From NCBI GenBank assembly GCA_019915015.1, contig JAHBBC010000021.1:558001-622000 (forward strand): 64,000 bases of DNA, read 5' to 3'. Shown here piece after piece: positions 1-10,782 of this stretch. Source of the stretch: Auriscalpium vulgare. Taxonomy: Eukaryota > Basidiomycota > Agaricomycetes > Russulales > Auriscalpiaceae. The translations under genes were made by a program, and so were the position numbers. The stretch's first letter is position 1, and each line of letters begins with the position of its first letter. The notes beneath the pieces are model-generated. The model worked only from the letters and a program-made list of their open reading frames with translations. It did no database searches and had not been told where the DNA came from.

Positions 1-63
1 CACTAATATATAGATACGGTAAGAAGCGTGTCGACTACGGCCTGGAGAAATCCCATACGAGCG

Positions 64-2004
64 TTACTGCCTGAACGACCCAACGTTCTTCCCCATGAAG
101 CGAGGTAGGGAGCCCTTGTCCAAAACCCTGAACTGCACGATCTCGCGCCACGTAGGCCGTGCGATGCGCACGCGCCTTTTCTCTGAGGCGAGGTACAGGT
201 CCTTTGCGGTCCACACCCGCCGGCCCAGCCGCTCCTTGACGCGTTGCAGCGACCTGCCAAGAACGTGGTCCGCTCTCGCCTCGAGCTCGCGCAGCTCTCC
301 GATGTCCCGCTCCAGCAAACTGAGGTGCAGGCCGACGTTGAATATCTTTGGTGGTCGGGCCGGCGCCACTGGGGGCCCGTCCAAGTCCACGTCAAACACC
401 TCTTGCGTGGCCGCGAGCAAGTCATTACTCGACCTGAACGGCGTGGATGTAGAGGGAGTAGAAGCGGACGAATCGGGTTCTCCTGCAGAGTCGCTAAGAC
501 TGCCCGTTGCGCCAAGGTCGCGCTCGACAGCCCTTCCGCCCTCCCTTGCTGCGATGTCGCCGAACTCCGCATCCTTCCATTCCGTGTAGAACTTGATATC
601 AGCGGTCTTGCGCCGGATGCTGCGTCTCGTGGCACGCAGCACGAACCGCATCAACGCGACGTTCTTATCCCGGTTGGCCTCTCCGAAAACGGGAAGGAGG
701 GTTCCCCTGTTGACCGCAAAGCTGGGGGAAATGATGTCATCTGGAGATAGTCGCATTACGTCTCCGCGGAGACGGCGATCCACCCTCCGGTCGTACTCCA
801 GCGCGTGGTTCACGTAGTGTCGCGCGAGAGTGGCGTTGCTTGCTCGAGAAACGTATTTCAGAAGGAGATAAAATGTCTTGGTGTTGGGGTCCGCGTTGGG
901 AAGGGGGAATGACGAAGAAGAGTTGTCCACCGGAGGGTAGAATGCGTCTTCCTCGTCGTCCTCGTCAAATGATGACGAGGACGTGCGGGTGGTCGGCAGC
1001 GGTTGGGTGAGAACCTCGAAAGCAGAGACCATATTTGATATTCGACCGGAACGTCCTAACATGTCGATAATGGTGTTCAACGCCGATGTCGACAGCGGCT
1101 GCAGGCTAGTGAGACGCTCCGTCAGATCCTCCTCTCCAGCAGCTGCGGGGGATCTTGCCCCTGTAAGCTCCAGAGGCAGCCGGTCAGGATAGGAAAGGTC
1201 CACGCCGTAGCTTAGCTTGATGAGCTGGTCAAATGTCTTGTCATCTGCAGTTTCCCGCAATATTCGGATGGCCAAGTCCACATTGGCAGACGTGAGCGGA
1301 AGACCCTTCTCTGCCATCTCCGCCATGATGGACCGGCATGATTTGGTGATACCGGACAGAAGCCGTGGCTGGAATTCCTCTGCGGAAGGAAGTTTCAAAC
1401 GGTGGGCCATCGCCTGCAGGCACAAGCCGTAGGTTTTGGGGGACGGTTCGAGGCCAACGTGTTGGATCTCCTTCAATATCTTGTCCGCGCCGACGTAGTG
1501 CCCGACCGCAGCGAACTGCTCCAACACGACGTGGTAGTCCTCGAGCGCTGGTATCCACCCCGCCGACCGTATGTTGCGGATCACGGTCTGGAGGCGGGAT
1601 TCGTAGGGATGGGGCTCGTCCGGGAAGTAGCGCGCGCGGAAGCGTTGCGCGTTGACGGTGCGCAGCACGAGGGGCGGGGGCACGCATCCCCTCAGGACGA
1701 GCTGGTGGAGCTCCAGTGGCAGCATGTCCAGACCGACGAAGTTCTGCAAGTCGACGTAGAAGCCCCACGGCCGCGAGTGGTTGCTGCCATCCCGCGCAAG
1801 ACTGTCCACAAGCTCCTTTGTCTTCATGGACACGAGCCTGTCCTTCGGTGACAGCTCGGAATTCGCATCCGGTATGACGGGGGGATGGGCAAGTGCACTG
1901 GTGAACGGGCGGGAGGTCGACGGCAGTGGACGGTGTTGGGCATACGAAGGGGATGACGACGCGTGGGTTTTGGATGCGAGACTATGAAAAGCGCGTCGAG
2001 ACAT
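64..2004 (-). CDS. Mitochondrial PPR-type protein
   Basis: One uninterrupted frame of about 646 residues. I start at the ATG at 2004 because the protein then begins MSRRAFHSL, followed by an Arg/Ser-rich, acid-poor stretch typical of a mitochondrial targeting peptide; an in-frame ATG at 2097 would add 31 residues and hide it. Around residues 120-250 there are paired helices with pentatricopeptide character (for example YHVVLEQFAAVGHYVGADKIL followed by EPSPKTYGLCLQAMAHRL in shorter quotes). The middle is acidic and low in complexity, and the C-terminus is basic. PPR proteins bind organellar RNA, so a role in mitochondrial RNA processing or translation is inferred. I cannot assign it to a named yeast factor. 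The stop codon is inside the window, so the gene is complete. Confidence 0.7.
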   Translation of the reverse strand: MSRRAFHSLASKTHASSSPSYAQHRPLPSTSRPFTSALAHPPVIPDANSELSPKDRLVSMKTKELVDSLARDGSNHSRPWGFYVDLQNFVGLDMLPLELHQLVLRGCVPPPLVLRTVNAQRFRARYFPDEPHPYESRLQTVIRNIRSAGWIPALEDYHVVLEQFAAVGHYVGADKILKEIQHVGLEPSPKTYGLCLQAMAHRLKLPSAEEFQPRLLSGITKSCRSIMAEMAEKGLPLTSANVDLAIRILRETADDKTFDQLIKLSYGVDLSYPDRLPLELTGARSPAAAGEEDLTERLTSLQPLSTSALNTIIDMLGRSGRISNMVSAFEVLTQPLPTTRTSSSSFDEDDEEDAFYPPVDNSSSSFPLPNADPNTKTFYLLLKYVSRASNATLARHYVNHALEYDRRVDRRLRGDVMRLSPDDIISPSFAVNRGTLLPVFGEANRDKNVALMRFVLRATRRSIRRKTADIKFYTEWKDAEFGDIAAREGGRAVERDLGATGSLSDSAGEPDSSASTPSTSTPFRSSNDLLAATQEVFDVDLDGPPVAPARPPKIFNVGLHLSLLERDIGELRELEARADHVLGRSLQRVKERLGRRVWTAKDLYLASEKRRVRIARPTWREIVQFRVLDKGSLPRFMGKNVGSFRQ

Positions 2005-4204
2005 GGAGAGCGTCGCGCTCTCGCGCCAGCGACGTCGGACAGCACAGCGCCAAAAATACCCCAAAAGTCCGAATATCTGACATTTTGCCACGTGCAATTA
2101 CGTAAGCGAGGGTGCTTGTAGGTCCAGTTGACAGTCTCTCGGACTCGGAGGGAGGCAACCCCGTTCCTGGTTGTCAAACCTGGCGCTTGAGCGCAGTTTC
2201 TTCTTTGCCTCGGTGCGCAATCTTCATTGCCGCGCTGCTCGGCTTGTTTCCCTCTGTTCCCACCGGCGAAATTCTGGTACTAGTGTGCAATTCAAAGTCT
2301 CCGCGGGGTGTAATTACATCGCGGACCGCCATTCAATATCAAACGGTCCGACTGGGGCCAAACTTCTGTGTTAAAATCCTCCTTCTGCTGTGAAAGACTC
2401 CGCGTCGTGGTGCATGGCTATCAAGCGGAAGTTCAGGCCCAGGGCTTATTGGCCCCGTTGTTTTCTGTGTCACATCGGCTCTCCGTCCGCAGGAGGGCCC
2501 GTGCACATTATACCCCATTCTGCGCACGGCAGAATCCGACAGATCGACATCCCAGGCCGACCGCGCCGTTCATCTAAAATTATCAGATGGTGCTCTCCAT
2601 GACACGGTGCAAGTGAGTAAGGTGCCCACGCTTTTGTACAGCTCGCCTGTGCTCACGGCAGAAGCTCAGGATCGTTTGTCGTTTAATGGCTTCATTTGCT
2701 AGATTGCCCGATGTCAAGTCCCATCAAGGACCATCATGAATGCCCTGGAAGCAGAAAAAAAAGCATTAGCGGTTAGTGGATCACATAATGCCGGCGTGGG
2801 GCTCTCTCCCTGAGGCCTAGCTCGGGAGCTGCCTTTGTGTTGACCGCGCCATTGTTGAAGATCACTAGGGCGCCTTCTTGCGGAAGAGCTTCTATCTTCC
2901 CCTCGCTCTGTGCTTCCGATTGGTTGCCTTCGCAGCTGGAAGCCGAAATCAAGCTTTTGCACCTCGTTATAATGATGGATGTGCTCGCCTTGTTTCTAGA
3001 AGCGCCCCGGGGCCTTCTGACCGCTTGGTTGCGCGTTGACCAACGGTGAGAATCGGGCGACCTGAGTCAGGCAGCTGAGATCCAGGTTGCGGGACGCACT
3101 CGCCATGCAGCTCGGGGCTTCCACGCGTGTACGTACAGCCCCCTCGCTGGCGGGTGGTGCACGAGATAGGCTGCGTCGGCGGATGAGTGCTGCCAGCCGT
3201 CTGCTGGCCAGCTGTCGGAATGTACTCACGTTATAAGCCTCGAGCTGACCGTCATGAGGCCGCGGCGATGGCAACATCCGAACAAGGCGCGCGCCGACAG
3301 CGGGGGCGGGTGAGGTGGCACTGGTGGCCGGCATGCGACGTCGAGCGATGAGATTGCCTGATAGCCTCGGAATTAGACGGTTGAGTGAGATGTGCACGAT
3401 TGGGAAGACGCCTGCCGCCATCGGAAAGAGAGATGCGGCGACGGGTAGACGGGCTCACGTCATGTCTCGCGCGCGAGCAGAAATGCAAGCGTTGGGACAG
3501 ACAACGAGCGGCGGCTGGCCATGGCGTGCGCGGAGAGGGGAGCCGGGGGGACGGCGGGGCGGGTGTCCGGGGGGCCAGTGGATTTGAAATGGGTGCATTG
3601 ACCAAGGTTGATTTTGATGCAGATATGGGCCATCTGACTTCCACTGCAGAACTCCGTTGCCTTGATCTTGTCCCGCCCCGCCGGGAGCTGCTCCTGCTCA
3701 GACCCATCAGTTCCTATCACCCACCGTGCGAGCCCCTCCACGCCCCTCTCCGGCCCCCTGCGCGCCACCGCGCCTGCCTGCGTGGCTATGTGAAAGATCC
3801 AAGGGCGCTGCACGAGAGAACAGCTTGCCTTTCAGAGCCCCGTCCCCACACGACTTTCTGATCAGATCCACCGTTACGTGAGGCAGCCTTGTCTCCGCCA
3901 TCTCCGTTATCCCGACGCACAAAGCCCACCCCGCAGCAGCGGCTGCGCCCGCGCTGCGCAGGGAGGCCGTGTCGGCACCAGGCGTCTAGGCAGATCGCGG
4001 GATGACTTCGGAATGCCCGGCGGCAGAATACAGAACACTCACCCAACGGCACATCCCACCCCGGCGTCCGCGCTGGATAGACTTTGCCTGGCGCGCCAAT
4101 GAGGCGCGCCCCGTTGCACACGGCACCGAGCCGTTTGTCATTCATCGTGCAAGGGTATCGTCGGGGTACAGCAGGGGGTATCACGGGTAGATCGCAAACA
4201 GTTT
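2005..4204. other. Gene-free stretch, about 2.2 kb
   Basis: Only short overlapping reading frames occur, and none shows domain-like composition, conserved splice joins or family resemblance. The 2.1-2.6 kb part is less GC-rich and the rest is GC-rich. It probably holds the PPR gene promoter and the downstream region of the dynein light-chain gene. A non-coding transcript cannot be ruled out. Confidence 0.5.
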
Positions 4205-4833
4205 TCATACAGTCCGCACAGCAAACGCAATACATATGCATATCAGCGAATCCTGTTCCAGTGCCCCGGTCAGCAGCGGCACACATCTCGGCAGCACAGA
4301 GATAGTGCACACATTCACCAGCATCTCCTGCACAACAGCGTCCGAGTCTTCCCAGTGGCACGCCATGTCCGCGCTGCGAGCGTCAGCACCGGCGTCTCCA
4401 GATAGCGTGCCGAGCACACTCACCGTCCCCCCTGGCCCAAGTTCTCGTTGATCTGCGTCAGCACAATATACTTGCTACATCCCCCGTTCAGTCCGCGGTC
4501 AGCGTCGCAGAGACAGCCACAGCTCACAATCCGTTCGGCTCGATTTCTGGCGCAAGGTCACTAAGCTCGCGTCGCGCACGGAAGGCACAGGCGCGCACCT
4601 ATCATGCGCTCCTTGACCCGCTCGCCGATCTCCTTCATCCACGCGCGACCCCTGTCGCGTTCCCTGGACTCTGCCCAGGTGGCATGTTGCAGCGTAGATG
4701 CGAGGAGCTTCTTGATGTACGGTTTCAGCTGGTCCGAGTCGAATTTGGGCCGCGGCGAGTGCACAGGGCGCGGAGACGCTGCTGCTGAGCGCGGTGTCTG
4801 CGGCGATCGCATGCCAGTCAGAGAGGTAGCCAT
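4205..4833 (-). CDS. DYNLT1: Dynein light chain, Tctex type
   Basis: Five exons (4599-4833, 4528-4546, 4424-4474, 4313-4373, 4205-4252) join in phase to 137 residues. The protein has a short Ser/Pro-rich N-terminus and then the Tctex-1 fold: helix LKPYIKKLLASTLQHATW, then WMKEIGERVKERM, then strands KYIVLTQINENLGQGGR, MACHWEDSDAVVQEM and DSLICICIAFAVRTV at the end. Family members are light chains of cytoplasmic dynein that bind the intermediate chain and cargo. The 19-base second exon supplies IEPNG and is required to keep frame, which supports the model. It is divergent from PEX11 with 123 bases between start codons. Confidence 0.9.
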
Positions 4834-4956
4834 GGTGTCGACGGTCGGGGGTGGATGTGCAACGCGTCTGTTTGGCCACTGTTTGGCACGACGCGCGCTA
4901 CACACGCGCATGTTACTTACACGGCCGCAACGTGAGCCGGGCTGCACACGGTCACC
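4834..4956. promoter_or_regulatory. Shared DYNLT1/PEX11 promoter
   Basis: 123 bases separate the two divergent start codons, so both 5' regions must lie here. I saw no clear TATA box. The shared-promoter role is inferred from spacing alone. Confidence 0.5.
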
Positions 4957-6344
4957 ATGTCCTCGATATCCTTCCCCGGACACGCTTCGTCGTCTTCTTC
5001 ACAACATGACTCGCTGTATCCGCTCTCCTTTGACGGCTCTGGCTCTAATGGCTTCCAGATGAACCCGCTGTCCGCACACCCGCCACGGACACCGCGCACC
5101 TCCACCGTCTCCTCGAACGCGACCGTGTACAGCCCCCACGTCTATACCACCAAGGATGAGGTCGAGGAACGGCCGACCGACATAGAGGAGGAGCTGCCAG
5201 AGAACGAGGATGACCCCGCCAAGGCAGAGGAACGCAGCCGGGTGCAGGCCGAGGATGTATGGCGCGAGATCGTGACGACAAGTTATGGGAGGGACAAGGC
5301 TCTCGTGCGTTCCGGGACAATGGGGTGTGACAATACTGACCCTTCGCATGTAGAAACTGATGCAATACTCCATGCGGGTGTATCTTCTGTTTCACTACTC
5401 AATAGCACGCCGCCTGCCTGTGAAGGCCCCGTCGTGGGAGGGCGAGTTGTCAAAACGGCTCGAGTCCACCGTCGCAGGCCTCTCCATAAGCAGGCGAGTG
5501 ACATCCGAACAAGCGGAACCCTGGTTTCTGACTGCACGCCAGGCGGAGCCTCCTACTGTTCAACTGGCTGGCACCTGTGACTGCCATACTCAGTACGCGG
5601 CACACGTCGCCCACGTATCAGCAAGAGGACGCGTCGAAAGTGGTTCCGCCGGGTCCGAAGCCCCTGCTGCACACGTTCCTGCACGCGTCGCCACCTGTGC
5701 TGCTCGAGCTGGTGCAGGCGGTCGCGGACGACGTTGCGACGTTCTCCAAGCTCGGACTGCTCGGGAAGCGCACCGGGGAGCGCGCCGGGCGCTTCGCCGA
5801 CTGGTGCTGGTTCGCCAGCACGCTGGTGGGCCTGGTGGAGAACGGCGTCGAGCGCAGCATCATCATCAACTCGCGAAAGGCGGGTACGTGATGTCCGTCC
5901 TCCCGGGCAGGCGCGGCGCGTACTGACGACACATGTCCCGCGTAGTGGAATCACGGCTGTTCACCGAGTCGATGAACGGGGCGACGGCCAAGTCTGCGCC
6001 GCGGAACGCTAAAATCGACGACAAGGAACTGCGGCTGCTGGAGCGGCAGGAGTACTGGCTGAAGGTGCAGCGGACGAAGCTGCTGATGGACCTGGTGTTT
6101 GTGTGTGAGTGGCGGGTCCTGTCACGTGTGCGACGGGGGGCTGAGGCGAGGCGGCAGCGTACGATGTGTTCAGGCTCAACCGGGGCAAGGAAGCGGTCAA
6201 GACGTTCGCTGGGCTTGCGTCAGCACTTCTCAGGTACTTTGCCGGGACTGCGTTGCTGCTGCTGCTTCTTCTCACCGTTTCCACAGCTCCTCGAAGCTGT
6301 ACGATCGCCACAGGAACACCCTCCTCAAGGCCCTGACCTTCTAA
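4957..6344 (+). CDS. PEX11: Peroxisomal membrane protein PEX11
   Basis: Six exons (4957-5304, 5354-5493, 5543-5883, 5946-6104, 6158-6233, 6287-6344) give 373 residues. After a disordered Ser-rich N-terminus comes the PEX11 body, with amphipathic helices and a C-terminal segment reading YDVFRLNRGKEAVKTFAGL. PEX11 proteins elongate and divide peroxisomal membranes. The second intron (5494-5542) only keeps frame if the donor is GC (AG|GCGAGT); the nearby GT donor puts the next exon out of frame. Length is longer than yeast Pex11 because of the N-terminal extension. Confidence 0.85.
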
Positions 6345-6526
6345 TGACGCGCGCAATTTACATGCCCGGTTCTTACAATTTGCTTGGATCTATTGATACC
6401 ACCCTGATCTTCTGGCCACGTTTTCATTGTCGCGCTCGCTGCTTCGCAGCTGTACGTATTTTAGTTCATGATTTACCGGTCATCAGGGCGCCCCTGGGCC
6501 CCCTGCCAGCATCCCGGGCCATAAGT

Positions 6527-6920
6527 CTATTTCCACCACCCACGAGATTGCGTTGTCGCCGTCCCCGAGACACCCGCCGCCCGCTCCGCAACCAGCGCGT
6601 CCACCTCGCCCTCCAGCGCGTCCACCTTTGCGCGCGCCTCGTCCAGGTACTTTTCGAGCGACAGCCGCGTCTGCAGCACTTGCAGGCCCTGCCATTTTTG
6701 GCTGTCAAGTAGATAGGACTTGTATTGCAAACCCGGGATGACTCACGATGTAGACTGCGGACCCGAGCAGGGCCACGGGGATCATGCCCGGGACCAGGTC
6801 GGAATAGAAACGGGCGTGCGGGCTGCGCGGCTCCTGGGCTGCCCGGCGCGTCGAGGAGAACGGGCGGCAGCGCGAGGCCAGCCGGGGGGCCCGACGGAGG
6901 GGGCTTACGAAGAGAGACAT
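6527..6920 (-). CDS. Small mitochondrial single-span membrane protein
   Basis: Two exons (6747-6920, 6527-6688) join in phase 0 to 111 residues. The N-terminus is rich in Arg and Ser with almost no acids, typical of mitochondrial import. One hydrophobic segment follows (LVPGMIPVALLGSAVYIGL), then a charged helix (LSLEKYLDEARAKVDALEGE) likely to form a coiled coil. The intron ends at the second possible AG; the nearer AG breaks this helix. I do not recognise the family. Size and layout suit a small accessory subunit of an inner-membrane complex, but that is inference. It is convergent with PEX11. Confidence 0.6.
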
Positions 6921-7324
6921 GGGGGACGTATGTGACGATGCGCAGCTGTGTGCGCTGGCGCGAGGTCAGAGCTCGTGCGCGGTCAGAGGTGCGGGTGGGC
7001 GGTCAAAGCGGGTGGGCGGTGGGCAGCAGAGCTTGTCCGATGTCGGAGGAGGCTGCGGAGAGGTGGGAGCGTGATCAGCCTCGGGCCAGATGCGATTGCA
7101 CAGGTTTTGCTAATGGCAACATATGACCTTGCTGGCGACCTCCCATCTCTGCTCCTCCCTCCGGACAGCGCAGCCCATGTACACACCCCTTGCTTAGGTC
7201 GCGCGCAGCCATCGCAACATATCCTATCCCGCGCCGTGACGGGACCTCGCAACCCAGCGCTATCGCTGCTCACGGGCCTTGATACCACCCTCCCCATCCT
7301 CGCTATATCCACCCTTCCGCTCTC
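6921..7324. other. Divergent intergenic region
   Basis: 404 bases between the small membrane-protein gene and the TVP38-like gene. It must contain both promoters. No coding signal and no specific site recognised. Confidence 0.5.
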
Positions 7325-8823
7325 ATGACCTCCTCTGCAGAGCCGTTGTACCCGCACTGTCACAACGGTGCCTATCCACAGCGCCTTCCCGAAGCCGCGC
7401 GCCCAGATTCCATGCCCGGCTCCCCCAATCCCAATCCCAATCCGTATCCCAATCCGTATCGCCCCTCGACGTCCCCGTATCGCTACTCGCGCCTCGACGA
7501 AACCGAGCTGAGCGAGAAGGGCCCGTTCGAAGGCGCCCCGTTGGATACCCCGTCGTCGCCGAAAAGCGAGTCGGCGCCGCGCTCCACCCCCGCGCGACCG
7601 CCCACCGCCTCGTCGTCTGCGCGCCCTACGCCCGTGCTCCGAAACAGTGCTTCATCTGATCTACCCCTAGAACCGCTCGCCGTCCCAGACACGCCGGCGT
7701 CCCACTATGCTCTGCCCACCCCGTCTCTCCATCTAGACCGCGTGCACGCGCCGCGACGAATGCGACTGTACGCCCTAATCAAGCCGTGGTTACCGCTGCT
7801 TGCGTACTTGTCGACGAGCCTTGGGTTTCTCATCGCGCTGGCCTTCTGGAAAACAGAGGTGTTCCAGGGCAAGTGACTTCATTGCAGGAAATGCAGCCGC
7901 GCTGACAGCCGCGATTCTAGGTTTAGACCACCTCTCCAGCTGGCTCAAGGCGGACAAGTTTTTTGGCTTCGCTGTTCTGTTCTTCCTCATCTTCCTGACC
8001 ACGTTCCGTAAGTGGTGAATGAATTGCAAAGTGACGGATTCTGACTTGTTGTGGGCGCACAGCACCGCTGCCTCTGTATTCTACACTGATTATCTTATCC
8101 GGATACACCTGGGGTCCCTGGGTGGGCGCGGTCATCTCGTACTGGGCCGCGCTCACAGGCGCGTTCGTCGTGTTCATCCTGTCGCGGTACTTCTTCCGGG
8201 ACGCGATCTCGAAGTGGCTGTCGCGGGCGGCGTCGATCAAGCGGGTGGTGCGGGCCATCGAGAAGCGGCCGAAGCTGCTCTTCCTGATCCGCCTGGCGCC
8301 GTACCCGTACAACGTGATGAACTGCCTGCTGGCGGCGTCGCCGACGCTGACGCTCAAGACGTACCTGGTGTGCACGGCGCTGTCGCTGTTCAAGGTGATC
8401 ATCCACACGTCGGTGGGCGCGTCGATCCACTCGTTTGCGCGGTACCACGTGAAGCCGGCGGCGGGGGACGGGGCGGCGGGGGACGAGACGGAGGACGACA
8501 AGGAGAACGCGCTGGCGCTGACGGCGAAGATTGTGGGGATCGTGCTTGCGGTGGGGATCTTTGTGTACCTGTCGTATGTGGCGCGGAAGGCGGTGAACGA
8601 GGAGCTGGGGGACGAGGAGGAGGAGGTGCACACGGACGAGGAGGCGGTCGCGTTTCTGTCGGGGGAGACGGAGGGGGAGGGGGACGGGGACGGGGACGGG
8701 GACGGGGACGGGGACGGGGACGGGGACGGGGACGGGGCAGAGGCGGCGAGTGCGATGACGGAGCGGCCGAGTGGCGGGCCTGTGACGCCTGTGCCAGCGG
8801 GGGCGGGGATAGCAGCGGGCTAG
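7325..8823 (+). CDS. TVP38: TVP38/DedA-family Golgi membrane protein
   Basis: Three exons (7325-7868, 7921-8007, 8063-8823) give 463 residues. A Pro/Ser-rich cytosolic N-terminus of about 145 residues precedes the SNARE-associated (DedA/VTT) region: a membrane span with LLAYLSTSLGFLIALAFW, FFGFAVLFFLIFLTTF, then PLYSTLIILSGYTWGPW, the loop RLAPYPYNVMNCLLAASP, and two further spans. Tvp38 is a late-Golgi membrane protein of yeast. The first intron (7869-7920) needs a GC donor (G|GCAAGT) to keep frame and to restore a normal family sequence across the join. The acidic C-terminal tail contains a Gly-Asp repeat from a hexanucleotide run. Confidence 0.9.
8683..8736 (+). repeat. GACGGG hexanucleotide repeat
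   Basis: About nine uninterrupted copies of GACGGG inside the last exon of the TVP38-like gene, coding for alternating Gly and Asp. Because the unit is six bases, copy-number changes keep the reading frame, so this tail may vary in length between strains. Confidence 0.95.
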
Positions 8824-9281
8824 TAGTGTGTGTACGTGAGCGAGAAATGCAAAGCGCGGCGGACAGCGTGGCGACAGCGTGGCGACCCCGAGGACGCCAT
8901 GGCCACCACCCCCGCGTGCCCGACCTGCCGCATCCGGCCGCCCTCACGCCCATCCCGATCAGATTCTGTTCGTCCGTTCCACCGGCACCGGCCTCACCTG
9001 CCCCGGCCCCCGACCCCCCGGCGCGGCGACCCCCGCAGCGGCATCACAACGGCCGCCGCATCGCAGATCGCCCCCCCGATCCTCCGTTTGCGTTGGCGGT
9101 GCAGTGCAGTGCTGTCGAAGCCTGTTTTGCTTCCGTTCTCTCTCTACACGAGTCTGCAATAATCAGCTCAGGTATACGACGTTTTCGTTACGTTCGTTTC
9201 AAACGCCACGTTTTCGATTCGGCAGCAGGGCGTGAATACAGCAGGCAAGCAAGCAACGCCGCTGCAGCGACACCGCCGCCA
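8824..9281. other. Gene-free stretch left of the HSF-tail copy
   Basis: No coding signal. The part from about 9146 shares scattered words with sequence near 12,560-12,700 (for example ACGAGTCTGCAAT and GGCAGCAGGG), so it looks like an old, scrambled continuation of the duplicated region. See the inverted segment at 9179-9223. Confidence 0.5.
9179..9223. repeat. Inverted partner of the 12,491-12,542 segment
   Basis: Read on the minus strand, this 45-base stretch begins GCCGAATCGAAAACG and matches the plus strand at 12,491-12,542 with a few gaps. The larger neighbouring duplication is in direct orientation, so this piece has been flipped relative to it. Confidence 0.7.
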
Positions 9282-9633
9282 TTTTCTTTTCAGAGCGCCC
9301 GCGCGGCCCTTCTAGACGTCCCCGCTTTTGCCGACGGCGCGTATCCGCCGCCCGCGTCGCCCATGGGCACAAACCCAAAGTCCGGCGAGACTGCGGCAAG
9401 ACGGCAGTCAGCGACACCCGTCCGTCCACTCAGCGCGCTACTCACAGCGATGGATCTCCGTCTCCCCGTACTGCTCCGTCACCGGCGGGTGTGCGCCTGC
9501 GAGGACGACGTTTGAGACGCAGCCGACAACGAGCTTCCAGACGTCGAAGGTCGCACTGACCGACTGTTCCACCCGCCCTCCATATCCAATCCCGCCCCGC
9601 TGCCCCCCGCCCCTACCATCGGCGCCGCAGAGT
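9282..9633 (-). pseudogene. Truncated copy of the HSF-type gene 3' end
   Basis: These 352 bases match 12,728-13,082 with no substitution that I could find and only three one-base length differences, each in a homopolymer (T run, C run and G run). The matched tract covers the last exon, last intron and the end of exon 4 of the intact HSF-type gene. The missing G falls in coding sequence and shifts the frame of the exon 4 part. There is no DNA-binding domain or start upstream, so it cannot make the factor. Beyond 9633 homology continues in degenerate form to about 9780, so only this block stayed or became identical. Confidence 0.85.
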
Positions 9634-10782
9634 TGGCCTCATCGCAGGGTCAGACCGTATTCCAGTACAACTCGAACACTCCGCAGGAGGATATGCTCCG
9701 CGACGCGATGCAGCGGTGACCCTCGCCCGTATGGCTGTCGCTATGGCAACGGCGCTCTTCCAGGTGCAGCCGCTGCAGCGGGCTGCTCAGAGGGCGCGTG
9801 GACGCTTACACGGCGAGATGTCAGCGAGGCGCTGATGCCTCAGGGAGTTGTACGCGTAGCAGAGGAGGACGAAAGAGGTCGAGAGGAGTGGGCGTGAGCA
9901 GCTGTGGTGGCACGGGATCCACCTGGAGGGAGGGATGCGGTGATGGTACGACGGGACAGATTGTTGTCCTGGTACGTCGCCCCGGCCTCGACGGTGCGCG
10001 TATGTTGCAGAAGGAAGTGGAACTATGGGTTGACGTCCACGTGCTGCGGGATATCTTCTAATGCTCCTGACTGACGTAGGCTGTACACAGATTGGAATAC
10101 TCCGTCGAATCTAGAATCGTTGAATTCGCTTGGCTGACCGGTTCTGCTCATGATCATCTGCGGGTGAGCATACTGCAGCGGTCGAAGCATACCGGACTGG
10201 TTCTTCAGAGGTGAGATTTGCATGGGGTGACTCTGCGTACCCTGTCGAGCTCGCGGACGAGCCCGGGGCAGAGAAACCAGCGTGCGTTAGGGCGCGCGAA
10301 TGGCTTATTCGACAAACCGGGGAGCTCGCCTAGGCGTTCGCTGCTGGTAGGACCAGGGGCACTCAAGCCGATGGCTTCGCCTTCGTGGGCGATGACGGGG
10401 TCAAGTTCCGACAATCGGGACCATATACGAGCGTGTCGGTGGATTTCTGGTCGATGTCTTGCGCAACGCGTGCTCGACATCGAAGGAGGGCGAGTCGACG
10501 AGCTCGGCGACTTGGCGACTGACGTGCTCATGGAAGCCGAGATAGGGGGAGCCAGAGTGATCGATAGACGCGTGATATCACAGAGGATGATGAGTTGCGA
10601 GGCTGGCGACGTGGCCTTGCTGGCAGAAATAGTAGCCGCTCAGGAGCAGGACTGATGTATAAATGGGCAAGATTAAATCTGAGATTGTAAAGAGTAAGAG
10701 AGATATAATCAGAAAGAAGAAAGGACTGTGTAGCATTAATGAGAGGCTGCAGTTAGAAAGGACAAAAGCAAAATGATCAGAC
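9634..10782. other. Degenerate region with no recognisable gene
   Basis: From 9634 to about 9780 there is weak alignable similarity to 13,083-13,240 of the HSF-type gene. Further right, reading frames are short and interrupted on both strands, and no family is recognisable. The stretch 10,660-10,780 is unusually AT-rich for this window. Confidence 0.5.

Noticed and set aside
3252..3707. Minus-strand 151-residue Ser/Arg-rich frame in the 2-4 kb gap
   Set aside because: Composition reflects GC content, and no domain or splice support was seen.
8019..9515. Plus-strand 498-residue frame
   Set aside because: It overlaps the last TVP38-like exon in another frame, has poly-Gly/Arg composition from the GC-rich repeat, and then runs into non-coding DNA.
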